Part shown: positions 11,201 to 22,199 of the stretch, piece after piece
Layout: each line of letters starts with the position of its first letter
Numbering within the stretch: the stretch's first letter is position 1
Assembly (NCBI GenBank): GCA_017979445.1
Contig: CM030713.1
Location: 26,891,163 to 26,955,162, forward strand
Direction of reading: 5' to 3'
DNA from: Akebia trifoliata
Taxonomy: Eukaryota; Streptophyta; Magnoliopsida; Ranunculales; Lardizabalaceae
Length of the DNA: 64,000 bases
Notes under the pieces: generated by a model
What the model was told of the DNA's origin: nothing
What the model saw: the letters and a program-made list of their open reading frames with translations, nothing else
Database searches by the model: none
Program-made: the position numbers and the translations under genes

Positions 11201-13530
11201 TAGATTACCCACTCCTTTCTATGAAAATAATCACCATTACCCATCATTTATACAATTTTAGCATTTAAAAGTAAAGTACAAAACAATCCGTGAAACAAGC
11301 CCCAAACTCAACTAAGTCTAAGCAGTTTTTCAAAATAAAAAATAAAAAAAATAGAGTCCCCTAACCTTACCAAGTTAGTAAGGATTTCACCTTACTAAGG
11401 GTCGTTGGGCTCGCCTCTTGGCATCCAAAAACATGATCCAATGCTTCAGGGTTATAGAAGACGAAATTCTATGAATTTTGGAAGAAAAATAAATTCAAAA
11501 AAAGGGGTTGTTCTTCACTGTTGAATTTCCTTTTTAAGTTTGGGAGTTTTGTGGAAGTTCGATGGTTGTCCATTTTCAAAACCTTGATCTAGTTCAAAAA
11601 ATGTTTTTTTTTTATCTGAGTTTCTCGATGAAACTAAGTGTTTTGTTGTTGGATTTTCAGTGTGGTAATCCATTTGAACAAAACAACCCTCAGTAAGGCT
11701 TAAAATCTTATTATTTTTTATTTTTACTTTGCTTATCGTGGGAATCCCCACGCTTCGGGTGAGACTAATCCCACGATCACATGCATCACCCCCTCGAAAA
11801 GTCCTACGTGCAACTGGTTGAATCGTGTCAACCGGACCTTGGAGGGTGATGCCAAGGAATTCATTGCTTCGTGGGGTTTTTAACACTTGACCTATCCTTC
11901 GTGAGGAGCTTATCGAGGCTTGGCTTGCCACTAGGCCAAGCCTTTGGGTAGGAACTCAAAAGGAGTCGGGCCGGATATGTGTATATACATATTTAGTTAT
12001 CCAGGTCAAGATCCAAATCCTACTAGTTCAAACCATATCCGAATCTTTTTTTCTATCATTAAACTCATATCCGGATCTGACCCAACCGAATTAATTGATT
12101 CGGATCAGATAATTTCAATTTCAAACCATTTTAAGGAAAATTGCTAAAGGTGTAGTCAAAAGATGACTTGAACTCAAGACCTCTCCCTTCTTTAAAAGAG
12201 ACCTTGACCACCACACCCAACACTTATTGATTGATGAAAAATAGCTTTAAAAATATAATATACTAAGTAATATATCATTCGGATATATGGATGGATCCAT
12301 ATCCCACCCATATCCAACTCAAGTCAAAGGACATCAATCATATCTAACCCATATTTTAATTCAGATATACTTGAAAGAACCAAACCCGCTAAAATCGGAT
12401 TCGAATCACTCAGATTTCGGATAAAATTCGGTCCATTTTAGTGAAACCCTTTCCTTACAATGATAGTAAGGAAAGGGTTTCACTAAAAATAAATAAAGAC
12501 ATTTTATTGCCTCACCAACATTTACTAAGAGCACCCCAATCGAGTAGTAAACAGAATCTTACATGGAAAAGAGTCGTCTTATTATTAAAATCGAAGGCTG
12601 AATACGATGAGAAAATGGCATTTGGGTCAATTTATTTTAGTCTTTCATAGAAGACCACAATCAACGAATATGCCATCCAAAAAAAGGCGATTTAGAAATA
12701 CCCATCCAGAGTTTGATCATTATTAGAGAAACCCTAGCCCAGGATTTGAAAGAGACAATTACGTCAAATGACATAAATGTCCTTGTCTTCAAGTAGAAAA
12801 CCCTTATTTTTCTATCAAAACTCAACCCTTCTAACTTTTTTTTTCCCCAAAAATCTCATCTTGTTCGTGAGATTTGAAGGTTAAGGAAATAGAATCTAAA
12901 GAATTGAAGAAGAATTAAGCCGAAAAATCCATCATCTTCAATTTCATGTACAAACCCTTATTTTTTTCGACACAAAAATCCATCCTTATAAATTTTCAAA
13001 AATTATATCCTCCTCTTGAGGTTTGAAAATTGAAGAAGATACAATAGTAACATAGAAGATGACTGGTTTTGGGAGATGAGTACATTTAGGTCATTCATAC
13101 AAGTCTCATAGAAAAACACCACCTGAATCAAACTCGTTCAAGAGAACCAAGTTCTCCAAAATTGAGGGGGGAAAAAAAGAGGGATTTTTCAGATTTCAGA
13201 GCTAAAAAACACACCTTTTTTATTGCAAGGGCTAACATCAGATGAGACGCCACAGTACTTGGGGAGCTCTAGGGCTTGGGTGATATTGACGCCTAAAGAT
13301 TTTAATATGCCTGGATTTGCGTAGAGTTTGCAGAGGCAATCGAGCTGCTTCTGTACAGTTTCTCTCAGTGGTTGGCAACATGACTCGGGCGGTTTCGTTG
13401 AGTTTAGGTAATCCGCGCAAGGAACCAGTTTCGCTGCGCAGTCTTGCGTCTGTGCTATTGTTTCCATCGCCATTAAAATGCCCACAACCGCCATTAATAA
13501 CACCACTGTGAGGCTCTTTGAACACTCCAT
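8254..13530 (-). CDS. GPI-anchored non-specific lipid-transfer-like protein (LTPG family), complete
   Basis: A small secreted lipid-binding protein tethered outside the plasma membrane, used by plants in cuticle and cell-wall lipid handling (family knowledge). Three exons on the minus strand, 13215-13530, 11116-11154 and 8254-8348, join in phase to give 149 residues. The signal peptide is about 1-28 (SLTVVLLMAVVGILMA). The eight-cysteine motif is at C31, C38, C51, C52, C65, C67, C93 and C102 (CAAKLVPC, ESCCQPL, LDCLCKLY, KYCG, VSPC). A Pro/Ala/Ser linker follows (ASPVAPVASVPPPGG), then a hydrophobic tail (MAWKAISSFLLFWASIIAC) typical of a GPI-attachment signal. The start is MECSKS; an upstream in-frame ATG at 13689 would put about 50 residues before the signal peptide and is unlikely. 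The spacing resembles VAS/LTPG proteins. Introns of about 2.1 and 2.8 kb hold repeats. Exon 3 has no family motif beyond the tail and is the least certain. Confidence 0.85.
9143..9188. repeat. CT/CA microsatellite followed by a C tract
   Basis: 'ctctctctctctc' followed by 'acacacac' and about 14 C residues, within LTPG intron 2 next to the LTR remnant. Confidence 0.9.
9240..9860 (-). mobile_element. Copia-type LTR remnant in LTPG intron 2
   Basis: Read on the minus strand it contains 'cccgtggatgtaactccg', 'gggtgaaccacgtaattctt' and 'gtgagaaagcattgagtt', wording typical of copia-type LTRs in plants. A diverged second copy lies at about 35645-36290 in the same orientation. No internal gag/pol is present, so it is a solo LTR or fragment. 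It is sense relative to the LTPG gene. Confidence 0.65.
10326..10825. mobile_element. Foldback-like element of the 'gatttagaca' family
   Basis: Begins 'gggtgatttagacacgtacc' and ends near 'gtttgaaaacacgggtatcc'. The two halves read like degraded inverted copies: 'tttcaaactgatgagata' on the left against 'tgtcatctagtttgaaaa' on the right. Related sequences lie at about 4425-5330, 12660-13110, 19695-20150, 25480-25815, 30810-31490 and 54730-55275. Non-coding. Confidence 0.55.
11350..11720. repeat. Dispersed repeat family A, copy 2 (interrupted)
   Basis: Shares with 1790-2165 and 50960-51300 the ordered blocks 'aagttagtaaggat', 'ggcatccaaaaacatgatcc', 'cactgttgaatttc', 'tggaagttcgat' and 'ccattttcaaaacctt'. 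Its expected 3' end ('cttactatgatagtaaggaa' in copy 1) reappears only at about 12455-12475, so a SINE and an hAT-like element seem to be nested in it. Confidence 0.65.
11709..11945 (-). mobile_element. tRNA-derived SINE, near complete
   Basis: The minus-strand 5' end 'aggcttggcctagtggcaag' holds a good Pol III A box (TGGCCTAGTGG). About 35 bp further on, 'gtgttaaaaacccc' sits where the B box should be. The body ends 'gtgggattagtctcaccc' and 'gtggggattcccacg' followed by an A-rich tail (about 11709-11735). It lies in LTPG intron 1. Confidence 0.7.
11946..12440 (-). mobile_element. hAT-like element, related to 21482-22199
   Basis: In reverse complement it shares with 21482-22199 'ttttatccgaaat', 'aattaaaatatggg', 'atgatatattact' and a tRNA-like stretch ending 'gagttcaagtcat'. 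No clear target-site duplication was found. It is non-coding and inside LTPG intron 1. Confidence 0.6.
12660..13110. mobile_element. Foldback-like 'gatttagaaa' element
   Basis: Starts 'ggcgatttagaaataccc', followed by runs such as 'aaatgacataaatgtcc', and ends near 'gtacatttaggtcattc'. It is a diverged member of the same family as 10326-10825, in LTPG intron 1. Confidence 0.45.
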
Positions 13531-13707
13531 CTCTCTCTCTCTGTACTGAAGTCCGTGTGTGAGTGAGATTTTATAGATTTTGAGACTTGAAACGAGAGGG
13601 TGTGCTTTAATTTTGGGATTTTCTGCCGTAATACGACGTTCACAGAGGTAGCGTTTGTTAAACCCAAACAAATAAATGCTGAAACTCATAACTTCTAGAT
13701 TTTAATG

Positions 13708-13757
13708 TTGAAAAAGTTGTTTGATACAAATTTTGAAAAAGTTGTTTGATACAAATT
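13708..13757. repeat. Two-copy tandem repeat upstream of LTPG
   Basis: 'ttgaaaaagttgtttgatac' plus 'aaatt' occurs twice in a row (about 25-bp unit), about 180 bp upstream of the LTPG start codon. Confidence 0.85.
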
Positions 13758-14053
13758 ACTGAAATTAGTAAATTATCTGTTTTAACCTTATAATCATAGT
13801 ATACATTATTTATATGTTTCAAATGCTTATTTCTTCTCAAATATAATAAAATATATTATTTTTTATAAAATTCAAATATAATTAATTTTTAAATAATAAG
13901 TAATATTCAAATTTTTAATTTTTAAATAATAATTTTTATTTTTAAAATCCTACAAATTTCAAATTAAAAACAATAATGTCATACAAGTCATCAAAATTTG
14001 AAATCGACATTGAAAAAACTTAATTTTGAATGAATAATTTTCAATAGAAATGA

Positions 14054-14460
14054 AAGATGTGTAATTATAAAAGCATCCCACAAATTAATAAGGACAATCC
14101 ACACCATGACCTTTATTTATTTATTTTTTGTCTTATATGAGTTAAAGATTTTGGAATGAGCTAATTTTTTGTGAAAATGATCTATATGGTCTAAAAATCA
14201 ACCCATTCCGAAACTTCTAACCACATCAAAACTGATTTATAAAAAAATCAAAAAAAAAAAAATGATTTTACGATTCTTAAACTTATTTTAATGGGGTTAG
14301 AAGTTTTAGGATGGGCTGATTTTTTGTGAGATGATCTCCTCATTGTAGAGATCATCCTCACCAAAAATCAACTCATTTTGAAACTTTTAACTTATATAAA
14401 ACAATACAATTCGACCATGGTGTGGGTTTGTTAATTTGTGGGGTACTTATATAATTATAC
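14054..14460. mobile_element. MITE with about 45-bp terminal inverted repeats
   Basis: Left end 'tgtaattataaaagcatccc' then 'acaaattaataaggacaatc' and 'cacaccatg'; right end 'catggtgtgggtttgttaat' then 'ttgtggggtacttatataat'. There are internal arms as well ('ccattccgaaacttctaac' against 'ttagaagttttaggatggg'). Non-coding, about 407 bp. Confidence 0.75.
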
Positions 14461-15307
14461 ATAGGATATAAGAGGTAATATCCTTTTAAGTATAAAAGCA
14501 TACTCTTGTCTGTGCCAAAAAAGAGAAGTGCTTACCGCTTCAGTGCAAAATTTAAGCATAAAAATAGTGTTGAATTTTTTCCACTTATTTTCAGCTATAA
14601 GCGCTGAAAATATGAAGTAAACAAACGCGATAATTTAACAAAAAGTGTTGTATTTCTTTTTTCCAGCACAAAGTACTAAAAAATAGTGCAAACCAACACA
14701 GCCTGAGTATCCAACAAACAGTGGGGAGGAAGAGAAACAGTATTGGATTTTCGTTATATATTATATAATGAATTTAAATGTTAAATAAGATTTATTATGC
14801 AATATATGCTCTTTTTTCACATACTATAAGATGGGGTCATCAAGATACATTAAAAAATCATCTATGGTTCTTACACATTTTCACAGTGCAAGCTTGAAGT
14901 CACTTCAGTCTTATTCTATTATTTAAGATGTCTAGACTATTATAAAGGAAGATATATTTTCTTTCTACCTTTAATTGTCTCAAAATCTCTATCATTGATT
15001 ACATTTTTCATAATGTTAACATTGAATATGAATCATTACACAAATTTAAGAATAAGATGGGGATGAATAGATTGCGTGGATGACATGGAAAGGAATGGAA
15101 ATGAGATGTGGTATGTCTATAAATGCAAATATATTATCTTTCATTAGTATTTTTTATTTATTTTATATATGCAATTGTTATTAATAGGAGAGAGTGATTT
15201 TTGACATCGACATTGGAGTTTCTTTGGTTTATACCACACTGGTCTTCATAAGGAGTTGATGTGCTATGGATCTTGATCTCTAATTGTTGGAAAACACTTA
15301 CATTTCT

Positions 15308-15496
15308 AAAATATATTTAGAGTATGTTTGGATAAAAAGTAGAAAGTAATTAAGAATAAATAACTTTTAGAAAGTTAAAAATAATTCCCTTCTGTTTTTT
15401 AAAAGTAATTTTTTAAAATGAATCAAAACAAACTTTATAACTTTTTTACTTTTAAAAGATAAAAAGTTATTTTTTTGTGTGTGTCCAAATGGGCTC
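15308..15496. mobile_element. Short MITE
   Basis: Left end 'agagtatgtttggataaaaa' is an imperfect inverse of the right end 'tgtgtccaaatgggctct'. The inner arms 'aaaagtagaaagtaatt' and 'aaaagtaattttttaaaa' are AT-rich. About 189 bp, non-coding. Confidence 0.6.
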
Positions 15497-18400
15497 TTAA
15501 AATCATCATAAATCTATTTCAACACATTGTATTGGCATATAAGATCACCTATAACCATTTGTTTAGAGGGAACAAATCCTTTGTGGAATTGTTTTCGTAC
15601 AGTTTTCCCTATAGTGATCTTTATACATTCTTGATAAAAGTCACCTTGAAAATCAGTAACACCTAAATCCTTTAATTTGGAGAGGACAAATCAGATTTGA
15701 AAAAAAAATGAATATTGCCAAAGTGACCTCAAGATTGGACCTCCCATCGCACACTCTAGCATTAAAGTGTATGGGAACTATAGAAGTTTTTCTTTGAGAT
15801 ACGAGTGAAAAGGCATATATGGTTTCTATCCATTTTCATGTCAATATGTGTAATATGAGGTCTAATTTTGAGGTTACTCTAGCACGACTCAAAAAAATAT
15901 TTTTAAAATCACGTTCCAAGGTTTTTAAACACAAACAGTCACGATACTCTTAAATTTAAATTGTGTGAATTGTTGGGTATTTTGGGAAATTCTATGTGTG
16001 AACTAAAAGATTTGATAAAGGAAATTTTTAGGATTTTATGGTTCGAATCAGATTCGATCTCTTTTAAATAAATAGTCCCCCCTACTAGTTAGAACCATAG
16101 TTCACAAAAAATCAATGATCAAATGCCTTCAAGATACAGAGAAGTCTACACTCAAATTATTAAATTGGAATATATACAATCCGATTTAATCTAGAACACT
16201 CGAATAAATTAGAACTGAAGATGTCAAGTACTTAAGCTTAGAAAAAGTAAAACACATAAATTTTCAATGAAAAATTTTGATTTTTTGTTGGTTTTTTATA
16301 GTCATTTTTATGTTTGTTGACCAAGAGCTATGATTTAATGTCTCTTGGTTTAAGAGCCGTTGGATTGTGTCTGATATCAGATCTAACGATCTAGATCACT
16401 CCCTATCGAAGGTATGTGTCTCATGCCTTTTAATCAACACCTATTAGTTGAATCTATGTGATCTAATAATGGTTCTGATCGCATTTGATTGGTTGTCACT
16501 CGATTTGACGAATCCGATCATCTCTAATCAATACCAATCATGAATCAACACATCTGATTGATTCTGACCGGATACTAACTTGATCCAACGCACTCGATCA
16601 TTTTCAATCATATACTATTTTGATTCATCGTGCAATGTAGATTACACCCAATCTATCACACGTGAGGGATCAACCACAACCGTTGGATGCTTTTATATCC
16701 CAAAAACTTTAAGTGCAAAGTGCACATTAAAGTGCTTCAAACGCCTAATCATCCTTTTACAAGACGCACGTGCGCAGGTGGTGCTTTGAAAGCACCGGAT
16801 TAAAACATTAAAGGTGTGATACAAATACAACTAATTATATTGACTCTTTTTTATAAGATATTCCCCCCCTCCCCCTCCCCTCCTCTTTACTTGTGAGTGA
16901 TGTGGAACTAGACCATACACACACAAAATTTCAAAATCTAACTTATGAAAATCAGAAAATTAAATCACCAAATTTGAATTTTATTTTGAAAATATTTAAC
17001 ATAAATTTTATGTTTTATTGACAATGAGATATCCCAACTTTCAAAAAGTAGCACAAAGAATCGGACAGGAAAAAAAGTACTATAAATGACCCACTCCCTT
17101 CTTATACCATTTCAAAACTATTCATACTTCCAAAATTTTATGATCAATAGATGAGATAAAAAATCTCCAAACTATTAACGAAACCATAACACATACATCT
17201 TAAACTCACCTATTAGATGGTGGGGAAAGAATCTATTGGGTTTTTTTGTCCAATGCTTCTTTGAAAGCTATATTAACCAATTGACTCCCGAGAAAACTAC
17301 AATCCAATGACTATAAAGTCCATGGAGCAATTTCTTGACTTCAAAAGTTTGTAACATGTGACCATCCCAGCAAATCTTTGATTTGAAATCTATAGTGAAA
17401 AATAACAATATATGCATTTTCCAATTAAGTACGTATTATGATAAATTGTATCATTACATCGACATGTAGTCACCATGTAAAAATGATTATAAATAAAACT
17501 TCAAAGCAAACACATGTTGATGTTTCCAAATGCAATATAAAAAAGATGCCTTTCAATGCAAAAAAAAAAAAAAAAGGAAGGAAATTAGGAAAACCATTTA
17601 AGTGCAATAAAATGAAGTAATGTATGAAATTTTCGACAAATGAAATCCTTATATGTTAAAATTTCCAATAATTTGATCGTCAAAATGCAAATACAAATAT
17701 CATCAAATCATACATCAACAACTAGATTTCACAACTAATTCGGAGATAAGGAAGATTGAAGTTGTAAAAATTGACACTCGCATACCATCAATTGACTTCA
17801 AGGTTTTTTTTTTTTTTAATATAAGGAAAATCAACGGATGAAAATTCATCAGTCAAGGTGATTTTAATAATCCAAGTCAAGGAGTAAGCCAAATATATAC
17901 CCAAAAGTCAACTTTAAGAATATGCCACTTTGCAATTTTTTATAGGTGAATATCAAACTTCGCTACCTGGTAATGGACCAAAGTTTTTCTCATTCAAGCT
18001 TAAGTAGCTTCGGCTTAAATGCGTTGGCCGTTCACCTACCCGGAAAAGGACATCCACCTATGACCTAATGCACCTATGACCTAATGCATTGATTTCTCCC
18101 ATCTTTTCTTGCACATTTCTTCTTGACACTGTGACCCACCAATGCTTTAAAGTTACGACACGTGTAATTTAAGCATTTGTTTTAAAAACCGTACCGTACC
18201 AGTGGATCAAACGGGGCATACAAAAGTCGTCGGCAACAAGAGAAAATTACTTAAAGAACCCTGATAAAAAGGTTATTTTCTAAATAATCCCTAAGATTTG
18301 GGTGGTCTCTTAATTGTTCATTTAGTAAACTTTTCTTTTCTTCGAATAGTGTGAGCACCTCATCTCTTACATTTCTCATGATTGAATGTTCTAATCATTT

Positions 18401-18739
18401 GAATTTATTATTTTTATTTTAAAAATTAGATTCTTGACATCTCAATTGAGTTTCAGATACTTTATTCCTTCAGAAAAGATTCAAGAAAGAAGATATAATT
18501 ATTTTTAGGATTTTTTTCGATCATTATGAAGTTGTATCTAAAAGTATAAGGATGATTTAAAAAAAAAAAATTTCTTTGTTTTTGAATGAAAATCAACTAA
18601 GAACGATTCTTTTGAACTGAAATCATCTAAACAACTCGATAACTCAATTTCTAATCGATCTTTTTATGATTAAATAGACGAAAAATTTTGAAAATTGAAA
18701 ATAGGTAGATTTACCACTGTCGAGTTCACCAATTTTTAT

Positions 18740-18950
18740 TTTAAAAGTGATGAAGTCGACAAGAAACAAAAAATATCAAGTTTGACAGTAAATATAAAGT
18801 GGTAAACTCAACAATAAATAATAGTGAGTTCAACAATAAAAATTGTAAATTCGACATTAAATTAAAAAATATTAAGTTCGATATTAAAATAAAAAATTGT
18901 GAACTCGACAATAAATAAAGAAACGATGAATTCACCAATAACGAAGGATC
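18740..18950. repeat. Degenerate tandem repeat, about 30-bp unit
   Basis: Units like 'gtgaactcgacaataaataa', 'gtgagttcaacaataaaaa' and 'aagttcgatattaaaataa' recur about seven times with heavy divergence. The stretch is open on the minus strand only because of its AT-rich periodicity. Confidence 0.7.
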
Positions 18951-19230
18951 ATTAAGAAATAAAAAATTTATTAAATATCTCATCAAATTATTGCTCAAAA
19001 TTTAAAGATTATTTATGAATAAATCCCTCTGCCATGGTCCTTTTAAGTAATTTTTTTCTAACAACAATGCTGATTAGTCAAAAATTCAAGCAATTAGTCA
19101 AATTCAACATGACAACAAAACAAATGTATATTTTAATATATAATATTTTTTAAGAATGTTTTCTACTCGGACATAATTTATTGGCAAATTAAGCAAGTAA
19201 AGACAAGAAAATCAATGTGCATTTAATTTA

Positions 19231-19573
19231 GAGATATGTTATTGACACACCCAACTGTTTCTTATTACACATCAATTAAAAATTAGTACAATAAGTTTAT
19301 ATTTGAAATAAATAAAAGTTGGGGTACTAATATAACTTATTTATTTATTCTATATTTCTATTTTTTGGGTTTAAAATTGGATAGGAACCTAATCATAATT
19401 ATTAACAACTATTAAAATTGTTTGAACGAGTTTTATAATATTTTGTAATTTTGAGATTATAGTTTATGTTTTGTATCATTTGAATAGTGTGTTTTAATCT
19501 TTAATTAAATAGTGATAAGTAGTATAACCATTTGGGGTGTAGTAAGTAAAAGTTGGGTACCAATAGCAGTTCT
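19231..19573. mobile_element. MITE, GAGAG...CTATTGGCAC family
   Basis: Left end 'gagatatgttattgacacac' and right end 'gttgggtaccaatagcagttct' (read in two pieces) are imperfect inverses. The right 200 bp are the inverted counterpart of 6341-6590, sharing 'gtagtaagtaaaagttggg'. Confidence 0.7.
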
Positions 19574-21289
19574 ATTGGTTTATAATGTTTTTAGGAATAA
19601 TTTGTTATTAAAATCTAATTTATCTGGTCAACCACGTTGAATCTAACAACGCGTTTCCGCGTTGCTTACATTAAAGAAAAAAGGCCAAAGAATTTTTTTT
19701 TTATTAGGACGCATCCCTCCGGATTTTAATGAATATTCTCAAATGTAACCCTGTGTTATTTTTTAATTGATGATACATCCTTTGATCTTTGTATTATCTG
19801 AAAGACTAATAGAAAACTACGTAAATACTCTTCTCTTCGACCTCTAATAAAAAATCATTAATATTTTTTCTCTTCAAAATTCATCATCTTAAACTATTTT
19901 AATAAAAATAAATTACCTTCACAATCTTAAGATTCAATATATTTAAATCTTCAAACTTGAAGAACACAATAGGAATTTTAACGAAGCTGAAGATGATTTT
20001 TTTTTTTTTCTTGGAGGAGAGGTTTCTGTTGATAGCTTAAGAAAAATGATTTTTATTCAGGTTTAAAATAAGGGTATTCAAGTCATTATCTAGTAGTCTC
20101 TATAAAAGACTTAAGTCATAAATCAATTATTCACGAAAACCGGGAGGGGTACTATCGACACTACCAATACAAAGTCGTGGTCAAACCGCAAAGAGCATAA
20201 ATTCGTCGCGTTGGACAATTAAAAACTTGACTTTTGTGTGTCGCATTCCCACGTGTGGACCCTACCGTACTTCACACGTCAAAGTTTGTTAGTCGTATGC
20301 TGACATTTCTTTCAGTAGAACTTGACGCAGGGGTCGAGTGACGATTTTTGGTCAGTGGGGCTTAGTGCTAACATCTATAGATAATCAGGGGTATCTCTAA
20401 TATCGATCAAATTGAAGGGTGTATCTTTAATATTAATCAAAATTGAGGGGAGAGAGGAAAGTCACATAATATTTCTTTTCAGTCTCTATCAATTTAAAAA
20501 GCATAGCAACTATCTCTAATATTAATCAAAATAGAGGAATTATTAAAAAGAATATTTAAATTCAATGTAGCCCCCACCCATCCATATGTAACTCTGCCCT
20601 GACTTGAAGGGATTTGTTTGTTTATAATTTTATTAGAGTCCCACACATTTGAATATCTAAATTCACAACCGTATCATGCAAATTAAATTTATTAGAATGG
20701 GCAGAGAAGTGTGGGCAATCCAATGACAAAGTGCTTTAATTGCCTAAACTTTATATAGATCTTAGTGCGGTCTCCTTTGATTAATATTGAATAGTCTTAA
20801 TTTTGTAAAGTGAACGAGTATCCTCTTATCGAAGACTTTATTATCAAAAGATTTGTGAAAATTTTCTTTGTATACTTGAATTTTGATCAATTGAGAAAAA
20901 AAGACCTTGTTTATGGAGAAGAGTTTGTAGGTTTGATAGATATTATCAAAGTTTTTCTTCACTTTGAGCTTAAACTTAGTAGGCAAAGAAAGATAATTTA
21001 ATTTGAGAGAAAGATTTGTGAGTTTGCCTTTTTCAAATGATCATAGATTTGAGAATTTTTAGTGTGTTGTTGCCCATCTCTTTGGTCATCTCACTTATGG
21101 ACCAACTAATTTTATGAGTGTATGACCCTTAACTTGGCTGGGGCTTGGATTGAGATTTGGATTTCCTAAAATTGATTGTTTTTTTTATTTATAAATTAAG
21201 TGGCTCCAATGTAGATTAATTTATTTGTACTTTTTATTTTATTATTATTTTTAATAATCAGTTATTGCTGTAGACAGTAGATCAGGCTC

Positions 21290-21475
21290 ATATTTGGGCT
21301 TTGCCTAGTCCATAGACCACGGTCTTGTCTAAGTATTAATCTCGGGGCACGTGGAACTACCACACATCACACGCACCAAGTGAGGGTGCACCCTCGTGAG
21401 TGTCCCTTAAGGAATTAATGCTCATATTGGGTGTCAAACTCACGACCTGCGAGCATTAATTGCTTATCAATCTGA
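21290..21475 (-). mobile_element. Possible SINE remnant
   Basis: The minus strand reads 'gtgccccgagattaatactt' after a region rich in 'gggtgcaccctcac'. The layout is like the 3' part of the other SINEs here (GAGATTA/GGGATTA followed by an A-rich stretch). No head or duplication was seen. Confidence 0.35.
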
Positions 21476-21481
21476 AATTGC

Positions 21482-22199
21482 TAGGGCTGAAAATGGGATG
21501 GATTTTATCCGAAATCCGAGTGCATCGAATCTGAATTTAGTAGGTTTGGTCCCATCAAGTATATTCGAATTAAAATATGGTTCATTTATGAGTTGATGTC
21601 CCTTGATCCAAATCGGATTTGGGTTGAATATGGATTCATTCATATATCCATTAAGATCCGAATGATATATTACTTTGCAAGTTGTATTTTTATATTTTTT
21701 AAATTATCTTCTATCAACCAACAATAGTTGGTGTTGTGATAAAGACTTATCTTTAAAATGGAGTGGTTTTGAGTTCAAGTCATTATTTAACCACATTTTA
21801 ATAAATTTATTTAAAAAAATATTAAATGGTTTGACATTATCCGACCTGACCAACCCGAATCAATTAATTGATAAGGACTCCCACAAACGACGGGGGCCAC
21901 ATGTAGAACCAGGAAACGCTTCTACACATCCTAAAACAAACAACCCAACTTTAGTACCATATTAAGATCCATGGGCCTAACTCAATCTCAAAACCATGGT
22001 CAAGAGGTGAGGGTTGCCTTCTCTAGGAATGGACTCCCACAAACGATATGGGACTATCTTTCTAACAAGATCCGGATATGGATTTGATAAAAATAAAATG
22101 GTACGGATATGATTTTAGCTATTAGGACCCGACTCGGATCCAGATATGGATATGGACATATTCATATCTAGATTGTATCCGACCTCGTTTTAAACCTTA
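21482..22199 (+). mobile_element. Decayed hAT-like non-autonomous element
   Basis: The ends 'tagggctgaaaatggg' and 'cctcgttttaaacctta' (inverse 'taaggtttaaaacgagg') agree at about 11 of 16 positions. The flanks GAAATTGC (21474-21481) and TAAATTGC (22200-22207) fit an 8-bp target-site duplication with one change. The ends are enriched in 'ggatatggat' and 'tccgaa' motifs. The interior has a 16-bp direct repeat 'ggactcccacaaacga' at about 21868 and 22030. Confidence 0.65.

Noticed and set aside
13531..13689. Upstream in-frame ATG that would extend the LTPG protein by about 53 residues
   Set aside because: It would bury the signal peptide, and a CT-rich 5' UTR lies just before MECSKS.
20762..21001. 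Two overlapping 63-74 residue frames
   Set aside because: AT-rich low-complexity composition, no motif and no splice context.
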